A stretch of DNA of 64,000 nucleotides from Rhizobium oryzicola (GTDB taxonomy: Bacteria > Pseudomonadota > Alphaproteobacteria > Rhizobiales > Rhizobiaceae): assembly GCF_030504645.1 (NCBI RefSeq), contig NZ_JAUKWQ010000001.1, forward strand, positions 1,240,001 to 1,304,000, read 5' to 3'. Under the pieces are notes generated by a model. It ran no database searches and had not been told where the DNA came from. It saw only the letters and a program-made list of their open reading frames with translations. Within the stretch, counting starts at the first letter, position 1, and each line of letters starts with the position of its first letter. The position numbers were made by a program, and so were the translations under genes. Below, one piece after another: positions 44,061 to 52,690 of the stretch.

Positions 44061-44681
44061 TCATTTTATTGCATAGTCAACGTCTTCACGGCGGAATATC
44101 AGTGTCACAACTGCATTTAATGTGGTGATAGTTATGAAGTAAGTAAAAGTAAAATAAAATCCAACAAACAAAACGGAAAGTTCGGAACTCATTATTTTTC
44201 TAAATAAATAGTTCGGAAAATCTCCGAATTCGATATCATGGTATGTGAGATAATATATTATAAAAATCAAAATAAATACACATAAAATCATCTTCTTAAC
44301 AACGGTTTTGTCATGATAAGACTTAAAATATGATCCATTAACAGATTTTCGATTGTATAAGGAGCAGAATGTGAATGCCAATACGAGCAAGATTAATGCA
44401 ATGTATGACGATTCAAGTGCCAATTTAAATCTGTACCCTAAATCGGGCTCTATTTTTTCGAAGTACAAAATATCTTTCGTTCTTGATTTTCCTAATACGA
44501 AATCAAATATTGTCATGCTATATATAAATTTAACGATGCAAGCCGGGGAAAATAAGCAAAATAGGCAAATTATAGATTCCAAAATTGCGAAAAAATACAA
44601 AAGGCCTCTTGTTAAGGAAACAAGAGGCTTGGATATTTCGTCTGTTTCAGGATATTTGTATTTTCTATATTCAAAAATCAT
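44061..44681 (-). CDS. AT-rich orphan membrane protein
   Basis: This 206-residue reading frame has about four membrane helices (near residues 24-45, 92-112, 130-150 and 168-198) and lacks any recognised domain. Its base composition is far more AT-rich than the rest of the window, and its codon use (many AAA, ATA, TTA) is foreign to the host. This suggests horizontal origin. The start at 44681 has no good Shine-Dalgarno. A terminator-like hairpin lies within codons of residues 18-30. It lies between rlmJ and the RNase T2 gene, on the same strand as both. The function is unknown. Confidence 0.65.
   Translation of the reverse strand: MIFEYRKYKYPETDEISKPLVSLTRGLLYFFAILESIICLFCLFSPACIVKFIYSMTIFDFVLGKSRTKDILYFEKIEPDLGYRFKLALESSYIALILLVLAFTFCSLYNRKSVNGSYFKSYHDKTVVKKMILCVFILIFIIYYLTYHDIEFGDFPNYLFRKIMSSELSVLFVGFYFTFTYFITITTLNAVVTLIFRREDVDYAIK
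44585..44628 (-). terminator. Terminator-like hairpin inside the AT-rich gene
   Basis: On the minus strand GCCTCTTGTT and AACAAGAGGC (44628-44619 and 44613-44604) form a perfect 10-bp stem with a five-base loop, followed by CTTTTGTATTTTTT. It has the form of a rho-independent terminator but lies about 55-95 bases inside the reading frame. It could attenuate transcription or mark the end of an upstream transcript. Confidence 0.6.
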
Positions 44682-44790
44682 TGAACGTACCGGATTTTAA
44701 AAGACTGTCATTTATTTGCATTCTATTTTCGGAAACACCCACTCACACATAGATTTGCAATCTGCGACGTCAAACCTCAGGGCTGCGAAG

Positions 44791-45660
44791 TCAATCATCC
44801 TCATCCGACACCTCCTCTCCACGCAGCCAGAAGGTGCGGGTGGACGCGTAACGGTCCTGCGCCAGAATATCCTTGAGCACTGGAAGAGCGCGGTGAAGCT
44901 CGTCCTTCAGGGTGAAGGGCGGATTGACGATGATGAGACCGGAACCCGACAGACCCGTCGCGTCACGGTCGCTCTTCACCGAAAGCTCTGTGCATAGCAT
45001 TTTCGGAATGTCCGCTTCCTTCAGCGCCTCGTGGAATTCCTTGATCGGCGCGCCCTTCTTCAGCGGATACCAGAGGCAATAGGTGCCGCCCGGAAAGCGG
45101 CGATAGGCGGTGATCAGGCCCTTCACGAGCCGCTCATATTCGCCTTCGATCTCGAAGGGCGGATCGACCAGCACGATGCCGCGCTTTTCCTTCGGCGGCA
45201 GATGCGCGCCCAGCGACAGCCAGCCATCGAGTTCGGTCACGCGCACCCGGAAATCGCCCTCAAACAGGCGGGACAGGCGAAGATAATCCTCCGGGTGCAG
45301 TTCCATTGCCGCCAGCCGGTCCTGCGGGCGAAACAGCATGCGGGCAAGCTTGGGCGAGCCGGGATAGCGGGTGATCTCGCCCTTGGGGTTGAGTTCGCGC
45401 ACGGCATCCAGATAGGGCTTCAGGATCTCTGCCGCCTGCGGCTCCAGCTCTGCGTCCAGCAGACGCCCGATGCCGTCGCGCCATTCGCCGGTCTTCTGCG
45501 CTTCTTCCGACGACAGATCGTAGAGGCCGATACCGGCATGCGTATCCAGCACGCGAAACGCCTTGTCCTTCTTCTGCATGTAGCGGATCAGCAGCGCCAG
45601 CACCGCGTGCTTCAGGACATCGGCGAAATTGCCTGCGTGATAGATGTGCCGGTAGTTCAT
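44791..45660 (-). CDS. rlmJ: 23S rRNA (adenine(2030)-N(6))-methyltransferase
   Basis: The ATG at 45660 (MNYRHIYHAGNFADVLKHAV) matches the strictly conserved family start and gives 289 residues; the longer frame is not needed. LDTHAGIGLYDLSS binds S-adenosylmethionine and VLVDPPFEIEGEY carries the catalytic DPPF-type motif. It methylates A2030 of 23S rRNA. It is divergent from the molybdopterin oxidoreductase gene with 86 bases between. Confidence 0.94.
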   Translation of the reverse strand: MNYRHIYHAGNFADVLKHAVLALLIRYMQKKDKAFRVLDTHAGIGLYDLSSEEAQKTGEWRDGIGRLLDAELEPQAAEILKPYLDAVRELNPKGEITRYPGSPKLARMLFRPQDRLAAMELHPEDYLRLSRLFEGDFRVRVTELDGWLSLGAHLPPKEKRGIVLVDPPFEIEGEYERLVKGLITAYRRFPGGTYCLWYPLKKGAPIKEFHEALKEADIPKMLCTELSVKSDRDATGLSGSGLIIVNPPFTLKDELHRALPVLKDILAQDRYASTRTFWLRGEEVSDEDD

Positions 45661-45746
45661 CTCGAAACCTGCTGGGATGCTTGAATTGATTTGATGCAAC
45701 GCAAAAGGCGCTTTTTGCCGCGTCCCGCATGTCCTATAGGAAAGGT

Positions 45747-47864
45747 ATGAACGTTGCGACCCCGATCACCCTGAAAAACACCACCGGACACACTGTCTGT
45801 CCGCATGACTGTCCCTCCGCCTGTGCGCTGGAAGTCGACCTGACGCTCGATGGCCGCATTGGCCGCGTGCGCGGCGCCAATGCCAACACCTACACGGCAG
45901 GCGTCATCTGCGCCAAGGTCGCCCGCTATGCGGAGCGGCTTTATCATCCCGAGCGGCTGCTGACGCCGAAGCGCCGCAAAGGTGCGAAAGGCGAGGGCGC
46001 TTGGCAGGATATTTCTTGGGATGCGGCGCTGGATGAGATTGCCGAGGCCTTCGTGAAGGCGGAAGCAGCCCATGGCAGCGAGGCGGTCTGGCCTTACTTT
46101 TACGCCGGCACCATGGGGCAGGTGCAGCGCGATTCCATCGAGCGGCTGCGGCATGCCAAGCGCTATTCGGGCTTTTTCGATTCGATATGCACCAACATGG
46201 CCTGGACAGGCTATGTGCTGGGCACCGGGGCTTTACGTGGTCCCGATCCGCGCGAGATGGCGAAATCCGATTGCGTGGTGATCTGGGGTACGAACCCGGT
46301 CGCGACCCAGGTCAATGTCATGACCCATGCGGTGAAGGCGCGCAAGGAGCGCGGCGCGAAGATCGTTGTCGTCGATATCTATGACAGCCCGACGATGAAG
46401 CAGGCGGATGTAAAGATCATCCTGAAGCCCGGCACCGATGCAGCGCTTGCCTGCGCAATCATGCATGTCGCCTTCCGCGATGGCTATGCCGACCGCGAAT
46501 ACATGGCGAAGTTTGCCGACGATCCAGCCGGGCTCGAAGCGCATCTTCAGGCGAAGACGCCGGAATGGGCCTCTGCCATTACCGGGCTCTCGGTCGAGGA
46601 AATCGAGGCCTTCGCACGCCTCGTCGGCACGACCAAGAAGACCTTCTTCCGCTTGGGCTATGGTTTCACCCGCCAGCGCAACGGCACGGTTTCCATGCAT
46701 GCGGCGCTCTCCATCGCGACCGTGCTTGGCTCGTGGCAGTATGAGGGCGGTGGCGCTTTCCACAACAATGGCGGGATCTATAAGCTCGACAAGCGCGAGC
46801 TGATGGGCACGGCCTTTGTGGACCCGGATATCCGCATGCTGGACCAGTCCCAGATCAGCCGCGTGCTGACGGGCGACCCGGTGGCGCTACGCCATCGCGG
46901 ACCGGTAACCGCGCTGCTGATCCAGAACACCAACCCCATGAATATCGCGCCGGAACAGCGTCTGGTTCGTCAGGGTTTCCTGCGCGACGATCTGTTCGTG
47001 GCGGTGCATGAGCAGTTCATGACCGATACGGCCAAGATGGCCGATATCGTCCTGCCAGCCACCATGTTCGTGGAGCATGATGATCTCTATCGTGGCGGTG
47101 GCCACAATCACATTCTGCTGGGTCCGAAACTGGTTGAGCCGCCGGAGACGGTGCGCACCAATCTCTTCGTCATCGAGGAACTGGCAAAGCGCCTCGGGGT
47201 CGACCACTATCCAGGTTTCGGTCTCTCGGAGCGCGAACACATCGACCGTATGCTCACGCCGAACGGCTACCCCGGCTATGAGCAACTGCTGGTCGACAAG
47301 TGGATCGACTGCCAGCCCGGTTTTGAGGAAGCCCATTACTTGAACGGCTTCGGCTATCCCGATGGCAAATTCCGCTTCAAGCCGGATTGGGCAAATGGCC
47401 CGTCACCCAACAAGACGCCCGCAAGCATCGGTCCGCTCGGTCCGCATGCGGAACTGCCTGTATTCCCCGACCAGGTGAACGTTATCGAAGTGGCCGATGC
47501 CGAGCATCCCTTCCGGCTGGCGACCTCGCCGGCGCGCAACTTCCTGAACTCCACCTTCGCCGAGACCAAGACCTCGCGCGAGAAGGAGGGACGGCCCGAG
47601 GTGATGGTGCATCCCGATGATGCGAGCGCCTATGGGCTTGAGGATGGTGAGATCGTGCGTGTCGGCAACCGGCGAGGAGACTTGCGCATTCACGTGAAGA
47701 TCGCGGCAACCGCGCGGCGCGGCGTGTTGATTGCCGAAGGGCTGTGGCCGAACGGTGCGCATCTGGATGGCGAGGGCATCAATGTCCTGACCGGCGCCGA
47801 TCCGGTCGCGCCCTATGGGGGCGCTGCCGTGCACGACAACCGGGTCTGGCTGAGGAAAGCGTAA
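45747..47864 (+). CDS. Molybdopterin oxidoreductase (4Fe-4S, DMSO-reductase superfamily)
   Basis: The ATG at 45747 has AGGAAAGG upstream and gives 705 residues. The N-terminal CPHDCPSACALEV, with a further Cys in VICAKVARYA, binds a 4Fe-4S cluster. The following domains bind bis-MGD cofactor (CVVIWGTNPVATQVN, LIQNTNPMNIAPEQ) and the C-terminal cap domain has RLATSPARNFLNSTF. No twin-arginine signal is seen, so it is probably cytoplasmic. The reaction is unknown; the family includes formate- and thiosulfate-type enzymes. It is followed after 3 bases by a NUDIX gene. Confidence 0.92.
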   Translation: MNVATPITLKNTTGHTVCPHDCPSACALEVDLTLDGRIGRVRGANANTYTAGVICAKVARYAERLYHPERLLTPKRRKGAKGEGAWQDISWDAALDEIAEAFVKAEAAHGSEAVWPYFYAGTMGQVQRDSIERLRHAKRYSGFFDSICTNMAWTGYVLGTGALRGPDPREMAKSDCVVIWGTNPVATQVNVMTHAVKARKERGAKIVVVDIYDSPTMKQADVKIILKPGTDAALACAIMHVAFRDGYADREYMAKFADDPAGLEAHLQAKTPEWASAITGLSVEEIEAFARLVGTTKKTFFRLGYGFTRQRNGTVSMHAALSIATVLGSWQYEGGGAFHNNGGIYKLDKRELMGTAFVDPDIRMLDQSQISRVLTGDPVALRHRGPVTALLIQNTNPMNIAPEQRLVRQGFLRDDLFVAVHEQFMTDTAKMADIVLPATMFVEHDDLYRGGGHNHILLGPKLVEPPETVRTNLFVIEELAKRLGVDHYPGFGLSEREHIDRMLTPNGYPGYEQLLVDKWIDCQPGFEEAHYLNGFGYPDGKFRFKPDWANGPSPNKTPASIGPLGPHAELPVFPDQVNVIEVADAEHPFRLATSPARNFLNSTFAETKTSREKEGRPEVMVHPDDASAYGLEDGEIVRVGNRRGDLRIHVKIAATARRGVLIAEGLWPNGAHLDGEGINVLTGADPVAPYGGAAVHDNRVWLRKA

Positions 47865-47867
47865 GGC

Positions 47868-48461
47868 ATGACATCTGAGAAGCGGGCGGAGATCGCAATC
47901 GTCGAGGAGAAGCTGCTTTCCGATAACTGGTATCACCTGCACAAGGTGTCTTACGACTACACCGGCCGCAATGGCCGCACGGAGCGGATGAGCCGCGAGG
48001 TCTATGACCGCGGCAATGGCGCGACCATCCTGCTCTATGATCCGAAGCGCGATGTCGTGGTGCTGGTGCGCCAGTTCCGCATGCCGGCCTACAAGAACGG
48101 CCATGACGGCTTCCTGATCGAGACGCCTGCCGGTCTGCTGGATGGCGAGCACCCGGAGGAGGCGATCCGCCGCGAAGCCATCGAGGAAACCGGCTATCAG
48201 GTGCGCGATGTGCGCTTTCTCTTCAAATGCTTCATGTCTCCCGGCGCGGTGACGGAGATCATCCATTTCTTCGCGGCCATCATCGATACCGCTGATCGTG
48301 TCTCTGAAGGCGGTGGTCTGGACGAGGAGAACGAGGATATCGAGGTGCTGGAAGTTCCGCTGGGCGAGGCACTCTCGATGATCGACAGCGGCGAGATCTG
48401 CGATTGCAAGACCATCATGCTCTTGCAATGGGCTGCCTTGAACCGCGCCAAGCTGGGTTGA
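47868..48461 (+). CDS. NUDIX hydrolase (NudK/GDP-mannose pyrophosphatase-like)
   Basis: This 197-residue protein has the Nudix box GLLDGEHPEEAIRREAIEET with its REAxEE core, preceded by IETPA and followed by GYQVRDVRFLFKCFMSPG. The fold and length fit the NudK branch, which cleaves nucleotide sugars such as GDP-mannose. The pairing with a molybdopterin enzyme is tight (3 bases) but unexplained. A repeat element follows the stop. Confidence 0.9.
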   Translation: MTSEKRAEIAIVEEKLLSDNWYHLHKVSYDYTGRNGRTERMSREVYDRGNGATILLYDPKRDVVVLVRQFRMPAYKNGHDGFLIETPAGLLDGEHPEEAIRREAIEETGYQVRDVRFLFKCFMSPGAVTEIIHFFAAIIDTADRVSEGGGLDEENEDIEVLEVPLGEALSMIDSGEICDCKTIMLLQWAALNRAKLG

Positions 48462-48470
48462 AATAGGTGG

Positions 48471-48650
48471 CCCCCCTCTGGTCTGCCGACCATCTCCCCC
48501 ACACGGGGGGAGATCATCAGAACGGCTGCCCGCTCGTACCCTCGCCATAGTTAAGTAGCGCGCCTGATCGCTGATCCGTGACGAGGATGGGACGGCTCCA
48601 CGAGTGGATCTCCCCCGTGTGGGGAGATCCCGGCAGGGCAGAGGGGGGTA
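48471..48650. repeat. Paired palindromic intergenic repeat, copy 3
   Basis: The left arm (48471-48514) and right arm (48608-48650) match copies 1 and 2. The inner segment right after the left arm (ATCATCAGAACGGCTGCCCG) is shared with copy 1. The unit is 180 bases. It lies between the NUDIX gene and the sulfur operon promoter and accounts for more than half of the 324-base gap there; the rest holds the operator described separately. Confidence 0.82.
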
Positions 48651-48707
48651 ACCCGAACACTAAGCGCAGGCCTTCACATGGTTGCCGGCATCAACACCCT
48701 TGCCATT

Positions 48708-48753
48708 CCGAACAATATACATTATATTATTTCATATAATAAATACTGTTCGG
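48708..48753 (+). promoter_or_regulatory. Nested palindrome, probable BigR operator and promoter
   Basis: Outer arms CCGAACA (48708-48714) and TGTTCGG (48747-48753) enclose inner arms ATTATAT (48721-48727) and ATATAAT (48734-48740), with 6-base spacers on each side and in the centre. The AT-rich core also offers -10 boxes. BigR is known to repress its own operon by binding an AT-rich palindrome, which this fits. The blh start is 32 bases downstream of it. Confidence 0.75.
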
Positions 48754-48785
48754 GCACTCTCAAGTTATGCCCCCTGGAGACGATC

Positions 48786-50078
48786 ATGAAGATGACGCGG
48801 ATCAATGACCGGCTGACGGTCGCCGACCAACCCATGGCCGATGACATCGCGTCCGCAGCGGCGCAAGGCTTCTGCACGCTGATCAACCTTCGGCCAGATG
48901 CGGAGGAGGGTGCTCTCGGAACCCGCGCTGAAGCGCGCCATGCCGGTGACGCCGGGCTCGCCTATCATTTCACTCCCGTCACCATGGACGAGCTCACGGA
49001 TGCCGATGTCGAAGCCTTCGGCTCAGCGCTCGCCTCTGCCAAATCGCCGGTGCTGGCCCATTGCAAAAGCGGCTTGCGGGCCGTCTCGCTGTTTGCTCTT
49101 TCGGAAGTGCTTGCCGGTCGCATGAAGGCGGATGATGTTCTTTCCTTCGGCCAGCAGCATGGCTTCGATCTCACCTCCGCCGCCCGCTGGCTGCAGCGCC
49201 GCGCCGCATACTCCCCCTTGGTCAAGGGCTTCTTCGATCCCCGCACCTGGAGTGTCCAGTATGTGGTGAGCGATCCGGAAACCCGGCACTGCGCGATCAT
49301 TGATCCCGTCCTCGACTATGATGAGAAGTCCGGCCAGACCTCGACCCAGAATGCCGATCGCATCCTCGCCTATGTCGCGGAGCAGGGGCTGACAGTTCAA
49401 TGGATCCTCGACACGCATCCGCATGCGGACCATTTTTCCGCCGCCCAGTATCTCAAGGAAAAGACCGGAGCGCCGACGGCGATCGGGGATCACGTCGTGG
49501 ACGTTCAATCTCTATGGAAGGGCATCTATAACTGGCCGGACTTGAAAACGGACGGTTCGCAATGGGACCGGCTGTTTCCACCGGGCGAGACGTTCAAGCT
49601 CGGCAATATCGAGGCGAAGGTCATGTTTTCGCCGGGCCACACACTGGCCTCGATCACCTATGTGATCGGTGATGCCGCCTTTATTCACGACACCATGTTC
49701 ATGCCGGATAGCGGCACGGCGCGCGCGGATTTTCCGGGCGGCAGCGCCAAGGCCCTCTGGAATTCCATCCAGGACATTCTGGCCCTGCCGGATGAGACGA
49801 GGCTTTTCACCGGCCATGATTACCAGCCATCCGGTCGCAATCCGCGCTGGGAAAGCACGGTCGCCATCCAAAAGCGGAAAAACCCGCATCTGGCCGGTGT
49901 CGAGGAAGCAGCCTTCGTGGAACTGCGGCGGGCGCGTGACCGCACGCTGCCCATGCCGAAGCTGATCCTGCATGCGCTGCAGGTCAACGTACGTGGTGGT
50001 CGCCTGCCGGAGCCGGAGGAGAACGGTCGCCGCTATCTGAAAATTCCTCTCAATGCGCTGGAAGGTGCCACATGGTAG
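48786..50078 (+). CDS. blh: Blh: rhodanese-like (DUF442) and persulfide dioxygenase fusion
   Basis: The start at 48786 has GGAG upstream and gives 430 residues. The N-terminal DUF442 domain (residues 1-135) has the sulfurtransferase loop HCKSGLRA with its Cys. The C-terminal metallo-beta-lactamase-fold domain has the iron-binding THPHADHFSAA, then SPGHTLAS and the later HDT and GHDYQ blocks, as in ETHE1-type persulfide dioxygenases. It should oxidise glutathione persulfide to sulfite and move sulfane sulfur. It is the first gene of the BigR operon and overlaps bigR by 7 bases. Confidence 0.93.
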   Translation: MKMTRINDRLTVADQPMADDIASAAAQGFCTLINLRPDAEEGALGTRAEARHAGDAGLAYHFTPVTMDELTDADVEAFGSALASAKSPVLAHCKSGLRAVSLFALSEVLAGRMKADDVLSFGQQHGFDLTSAARWLQRRAAYSPLVKGFFDPRTWSVQYVVSDPETRHCAIIDPVLDYDEKSGQTSTQNADRILAYVAEQGLTVQWILDTHPHADHFSAAQYLKEKTGAPTAIGDHVVDVQSLWKGIYNWPDLKTDGSQWDRLFPPGETFKLGNIEAKVMFSPGHTLASITYVIGDAAFIHDTMFMPDSGTARADFPGGSAKALWNSIQDILALPDETRLFTGHDYQPSGRNPRWESTVAIQKRKNPHLAGVEEAAFVELRRARDRTLPMPKLILHALQVNVRGGRLPEPEENGRRYLKIPLNALEGATW

Positions 50079-50419
50079 ACAGCAAGACGATGCCGAAATT
50101 GCCGATCACCATGAGCCCCCGGGTGATGGAGGCCAAGGCAAACGAGGTGGCAGGGCACCTGAAGACGCTTGCCCATCCGGTGCGGCTGATGCTCGTCTGC
50201 GCGTTGGTGCAGCGTGAGCATTCGGTGGGCGAGCTGGAGGAGCGGCTGGATGTGCACCAGCCGACACTTTCCCAGCAATTGGGCGTGTTGCGCGAAGCCG
50301 ATATCGTCGAGACCAGACGGGATGGCAAGCAGATCTATTACAAGCTGACGGAAGCAAAAACCGCCCAGCTCATCGCCGCGCTCTTCACCATCTTCTGCGC
50401 GGAAGACATGCCGTCATGA
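50072..50419 (+). CDS. bigR: BigR: ArsR-family persulfide-sensing repressor
   Basis: This 115-residue winged-helix protein contains LKTLAHPVRLMLVCALVQRE, SVGELEERLDVHQPTLSQQL (recognition helix) and RRDGKQIYYKLTE. The two cysteines, Cys43 and Cys109, correspond to those that form a disulfide or polysulfide link on oxidation and release DNA in characterised BigR proteins. It represses its own operon. The order is blh then bigR, followed by three membrane proteins, all overlapping. Confidence 0.94.
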   Translation: MVDSKTMPKLPITMSPRVMEAKANEVAGHLKTLAHPVRLMLVCALVQREHSVGELEERLDVHQPTLSQQLGVLREADIVETRRDGKQIYYKLTEAKTAQLIAALFTIFCAEDMPS

Positions 50420-50823
50420 GCCCGTATCTGCAATCCCTGGCCGGCGGCGGGCTGATCGGGCTTTCCGCCATCCTCTACCTCATCCTCACAGGCCGCATTG
50501 CTGGAATCAGCGGCATTTTCGGACGGTTGGTGCAGGGATCAAGTGCGGCTCTGAATGGGGCCTTTGTCGTTGGTTTGGTTCTCGGACCGATGATCTACCG
50601 CGCTGGCTTCGGCAGCTGGCCGGTCGTCACCATCACAGCCTCTCTGCCGCTCGTGATTGTTGCCGGGCTGCTCGTTGGCATCGGCTCACGCATGGGCTCC
50701 GGCTGCACCAGTGGCCACGGCGTGTTGGGGCTTGCGCGGCTTTCACCCCGCTCGATGGCTGCCGTCGCCACCTTCCTGGCAACAGGCATGCTGACTGTCA
50801 CGCTCCTGAGAGGCAGCCTATGA
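50416..50823 (+). CDS. YeeE/YedE sulfur transporter, N-terminal half-type subunit (PmpA-like)
   Basis: This 135-residue membrane protein has about four helices and the conserved Cys loop SGCTSGHGVLGL. It is one half of a YeeE/YedE thiosulfate or sulfane-sulfur channel; in TsuA-type proteins both halves are fused. Its start overlaps the bigR stop (ATGA) and its stop overlaps the next gene. It likely imports or exports a sulfur species handled by Blh. Confidence 0.88.
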   Translation: MSPYLQSLAGGGLIGLSAILYLILTGRIAGISGIFGRLVQGSSAALNGAFVVGLVLGPMIYRAGFGSWPVVTITASLPLVIVAGLLVGIGSRMGSGCTSGHGVLGLARLSPRSMAAVATFLATGMLTVTLLRGSL

Positions 50824-51254
50824 AAACCACGGTGCAACAGATCGGCGCGGCCCTCTTCTGCGGCGCTCTCTTCGGCTTTGGCCTGTCGCTTTCCGGCATG
50901 CTGGACCCGGCACGAGTGCAAGGCTTTCTGGACATCTTCGGCGCCTGGGACCCGAGCCTGATCTTCGTGCTGGGCGGTGCGGTGACGGTCGCCTTTGCTG
51001 GAATGGGCTTGGTGCGCCGCATGGGCCATCCTGTTTTTGCCGATAGTTTTCAGTTACCCACCAAGACGAAGGTCGACATGCCGCTGATCCTCGGCTCCGC
51101 TCTATTCGGGATCGGCTGGGGGCTTGGCGGTTTCTGTCCTGGTCCGGCACTGGCAAGTCTTTCCCTAGGCTACGGCACAGTGGCGATTTTTGTCGTGACC
51201 ATGGCGGTGGGCATGATCCTGCACGACCGTCTGCTGGCGGGACGGCTCTCATGA
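50820..51254 (+). CDS. YeeE/YedE sulfur transporter, second half-type subunit (PmpB-like)
   Basis: This 144-residue membrane protein has about four helices and the second conserved Cys loop GGFCPGPALASL. SLSGMLDPARVQGFLDIFG is typical of the DUF6691 branch. Together with the preceding protein it would form a complete YeeE/YedE unit with two Cys loops. It overlaps both neighbours by 4 bases. Confidence 0.88.
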   Translation: MKTTVQQIGAALFCGALFGFGLSLSGMLDPARVQGFLDIFGAWDPSLIFVLGGAVTVAFAGMGLVRRMGHPVFADSFQLPTKTKVDMPLILGSALFGIGWGLGGFCPGPALASLSLGYGTVAIFVVTMAVGMILHDRLLAGRLS

Positions 51255-52030
51255 TCGAACATGTGCTGGCGGCGGTGGGATCGGGCGGATTGGTGGGGTT
51301 CACGCTGGGCCTTCTGGGCGGCGGAGGTTCCATCCTTGCAACGCCGCTTTTGCTTTACGTCGTGGGCGTGGCTGAGCCGCATATCGCCATCGGTACCGGC
51401 GCTTTGGCGGTTGCGGTCAATGCCTTCGCCAACTTCATCAACCACGCCCTCAAGGGGCATGTCCGCTGGCGTTGCGGACTGGTGTTTTCTGTCTTCGGTG
51501 TTCTCGGCGCTTTTGGTGGCTCATCGCTCGGCAAGGCGATCGATGGCTCTAAATTGTTGTTTTTCTTCGGTCTGATCATGATCGTGGTGGGCTTGCTGAT
51601 GCTGCGCCCGCGCAAGACCGTCACGGTCGCGCCGCCGCCGGACAGTCTGCGTATGTGTGCCATCACGGCTGCGACAGCGGTTCTGGCGGGTGCTGCCTCC
51701 GGCTTCTTCGGCATCGGCGGCGGGTTCCTCATCGTGCCTGCGCTGATCTTCGCGACGAGCATGCCGATGCTGAGCGCCGTTGGTACATCCTTGATGGCGG
51801 TGACAGCTTTCGGATTGACGACAGCGGTCAACTACTCCCTGTCCGGTCTTGTGGATTGGGCCCTAGCGGGAGAATTCATTTTAGGCGGTGTGCTGGGCGG
51901 TATCGTCGGTACATTGACATGCACGCATTTGTCCGGGCGCAAGGATACGCTGACCCGCATCTTCGCGGGCGTTATCTTCCTGGTCGCGGCCTATGTGATC
52001 TATCGCAGCTTGGGTGCGATGGCGGTTTGA
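51251..52030 (+). CDS. tauE: TauE/SafE-family sulfite exporter
   Basis: This 259-residue protein has about eight helices with the two homologous halves of the TauE/SafE family (LGLLGGGGSILATPLLLY and AASGFFGIGGGFLIVPALIF). In this operon it is expected to expel sulfite made by Blh. It ends the operon and is convergent with purN, with only 3 bases between the stops. No hairpin terminator fits in that space. Confidence 0.92.
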   Translation: MIEHVLAAVGSGGLVGFTLGLLGGGGSILATPLLLYVVGVAEPHIAIGTGALAVAVNAFANFINHALKGHVRWRCGLVFSVFGVLGAFGGSSLGKAIDGSKLLFFFGLIMIVVGLLMLRPRKTVTVAPPPDSLRMCAITAATAVLAGAASGFFGIGGGFLIVPALIFATSMPMLSAVGTSLMAVTAFGLTTAVNYSLSGLVDWALAGEFILGGVLGGIVGTLTCTHLSGRKDTLTRIFAGVIFLVAAYVIYRSLGAMAV

Positions 52031-52033
52031 GCG

Positions 52034-52690
52034 TCAGATGCTGATCAGGTGCGAGGCAGCGCTGACCTGTACGCCGTCCCGCTCCACCTTGCCATCGCCG
52101 GTCATGCGGATCTTGCCTTCCGCAAAGAGCTTTAGCGCCAGCGGATAGGTCTTGTGTTCGACGGTCAGCACGCGGGCGGCAAGCGTATCCGCTGTGTCAC
52201 CCGGCAGAACAGGAACAACCGACTGCGCCACGACAGGACCTTCGTCCATGCCCTCGGTGACGAAATGCACCGTGCAGCCGGAAACCCGCATGCCGGCATC
52301 CAGCGCACGCTGGTGCGTGTGCAGGCCCGGAAACAGCGGCAAGAGGGAAGGGTGGATATTGAGGATGCGGCCCTCATAGGGACGGATGAACTCAGCCGTC
52401 AGCAGGCGCATATAACCCGCAAGGCAGACGATATCAGGCTTCAGGCTGGCAAGGGCTGCGAGAACCGCTGCTTCATGCTCTGCCTTGGACGCATAATCCT
52501 TCCGCTCGAAGGCGAAGGTGGCGATGCCGCGGGCCTCTGCCTTGGCAAGTCCGCCCGCCGTCTTCTTGTCCGAGATCACGCCGACGATCTCTGCCGGAAA
52601 ATCGCTCGCGGCGCAGGCATCCGCCAGCGCCACCATGTTGGAGCCGCTGCCCGAAATGAGGACGACGACGCGCTTGCGGGCCTCGCTCAT
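52034..52690 (-). CDS. purN: Phosphoribosylglycinamide formyltransferase
   Basis: This 218-residue protein has [20 protein letters not shown] at the start, [14 protein letters not shown], and the catalytic Asn/His/Asp region in [12 protein letters not shown] and DEGPVVAQ. It formylates GAR in purine synthesis. It overlaps the purM stop by 4 bases, the normal purM-purN pair. Confidence 0.97.
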   Translation of the reverse strand: MSEARKRVVVLISGSGSNMVALADACAASDFPAEIVGVISDKKTAGGLAKAEARGIATFAFERKDYASKAEHEAAVLAALASLKPDIVCLAGYMRLLTAEFIRPYEGRILNIHPSLLPLFPGLHTHQRALDAGMRVSGCTVHFVTEGMDEGPVVAQSVVPVLPGDTADTLAARVLTVEHKTYPLALKLFAEGKIRMTGDGKVERDGVQVSAASHLISI

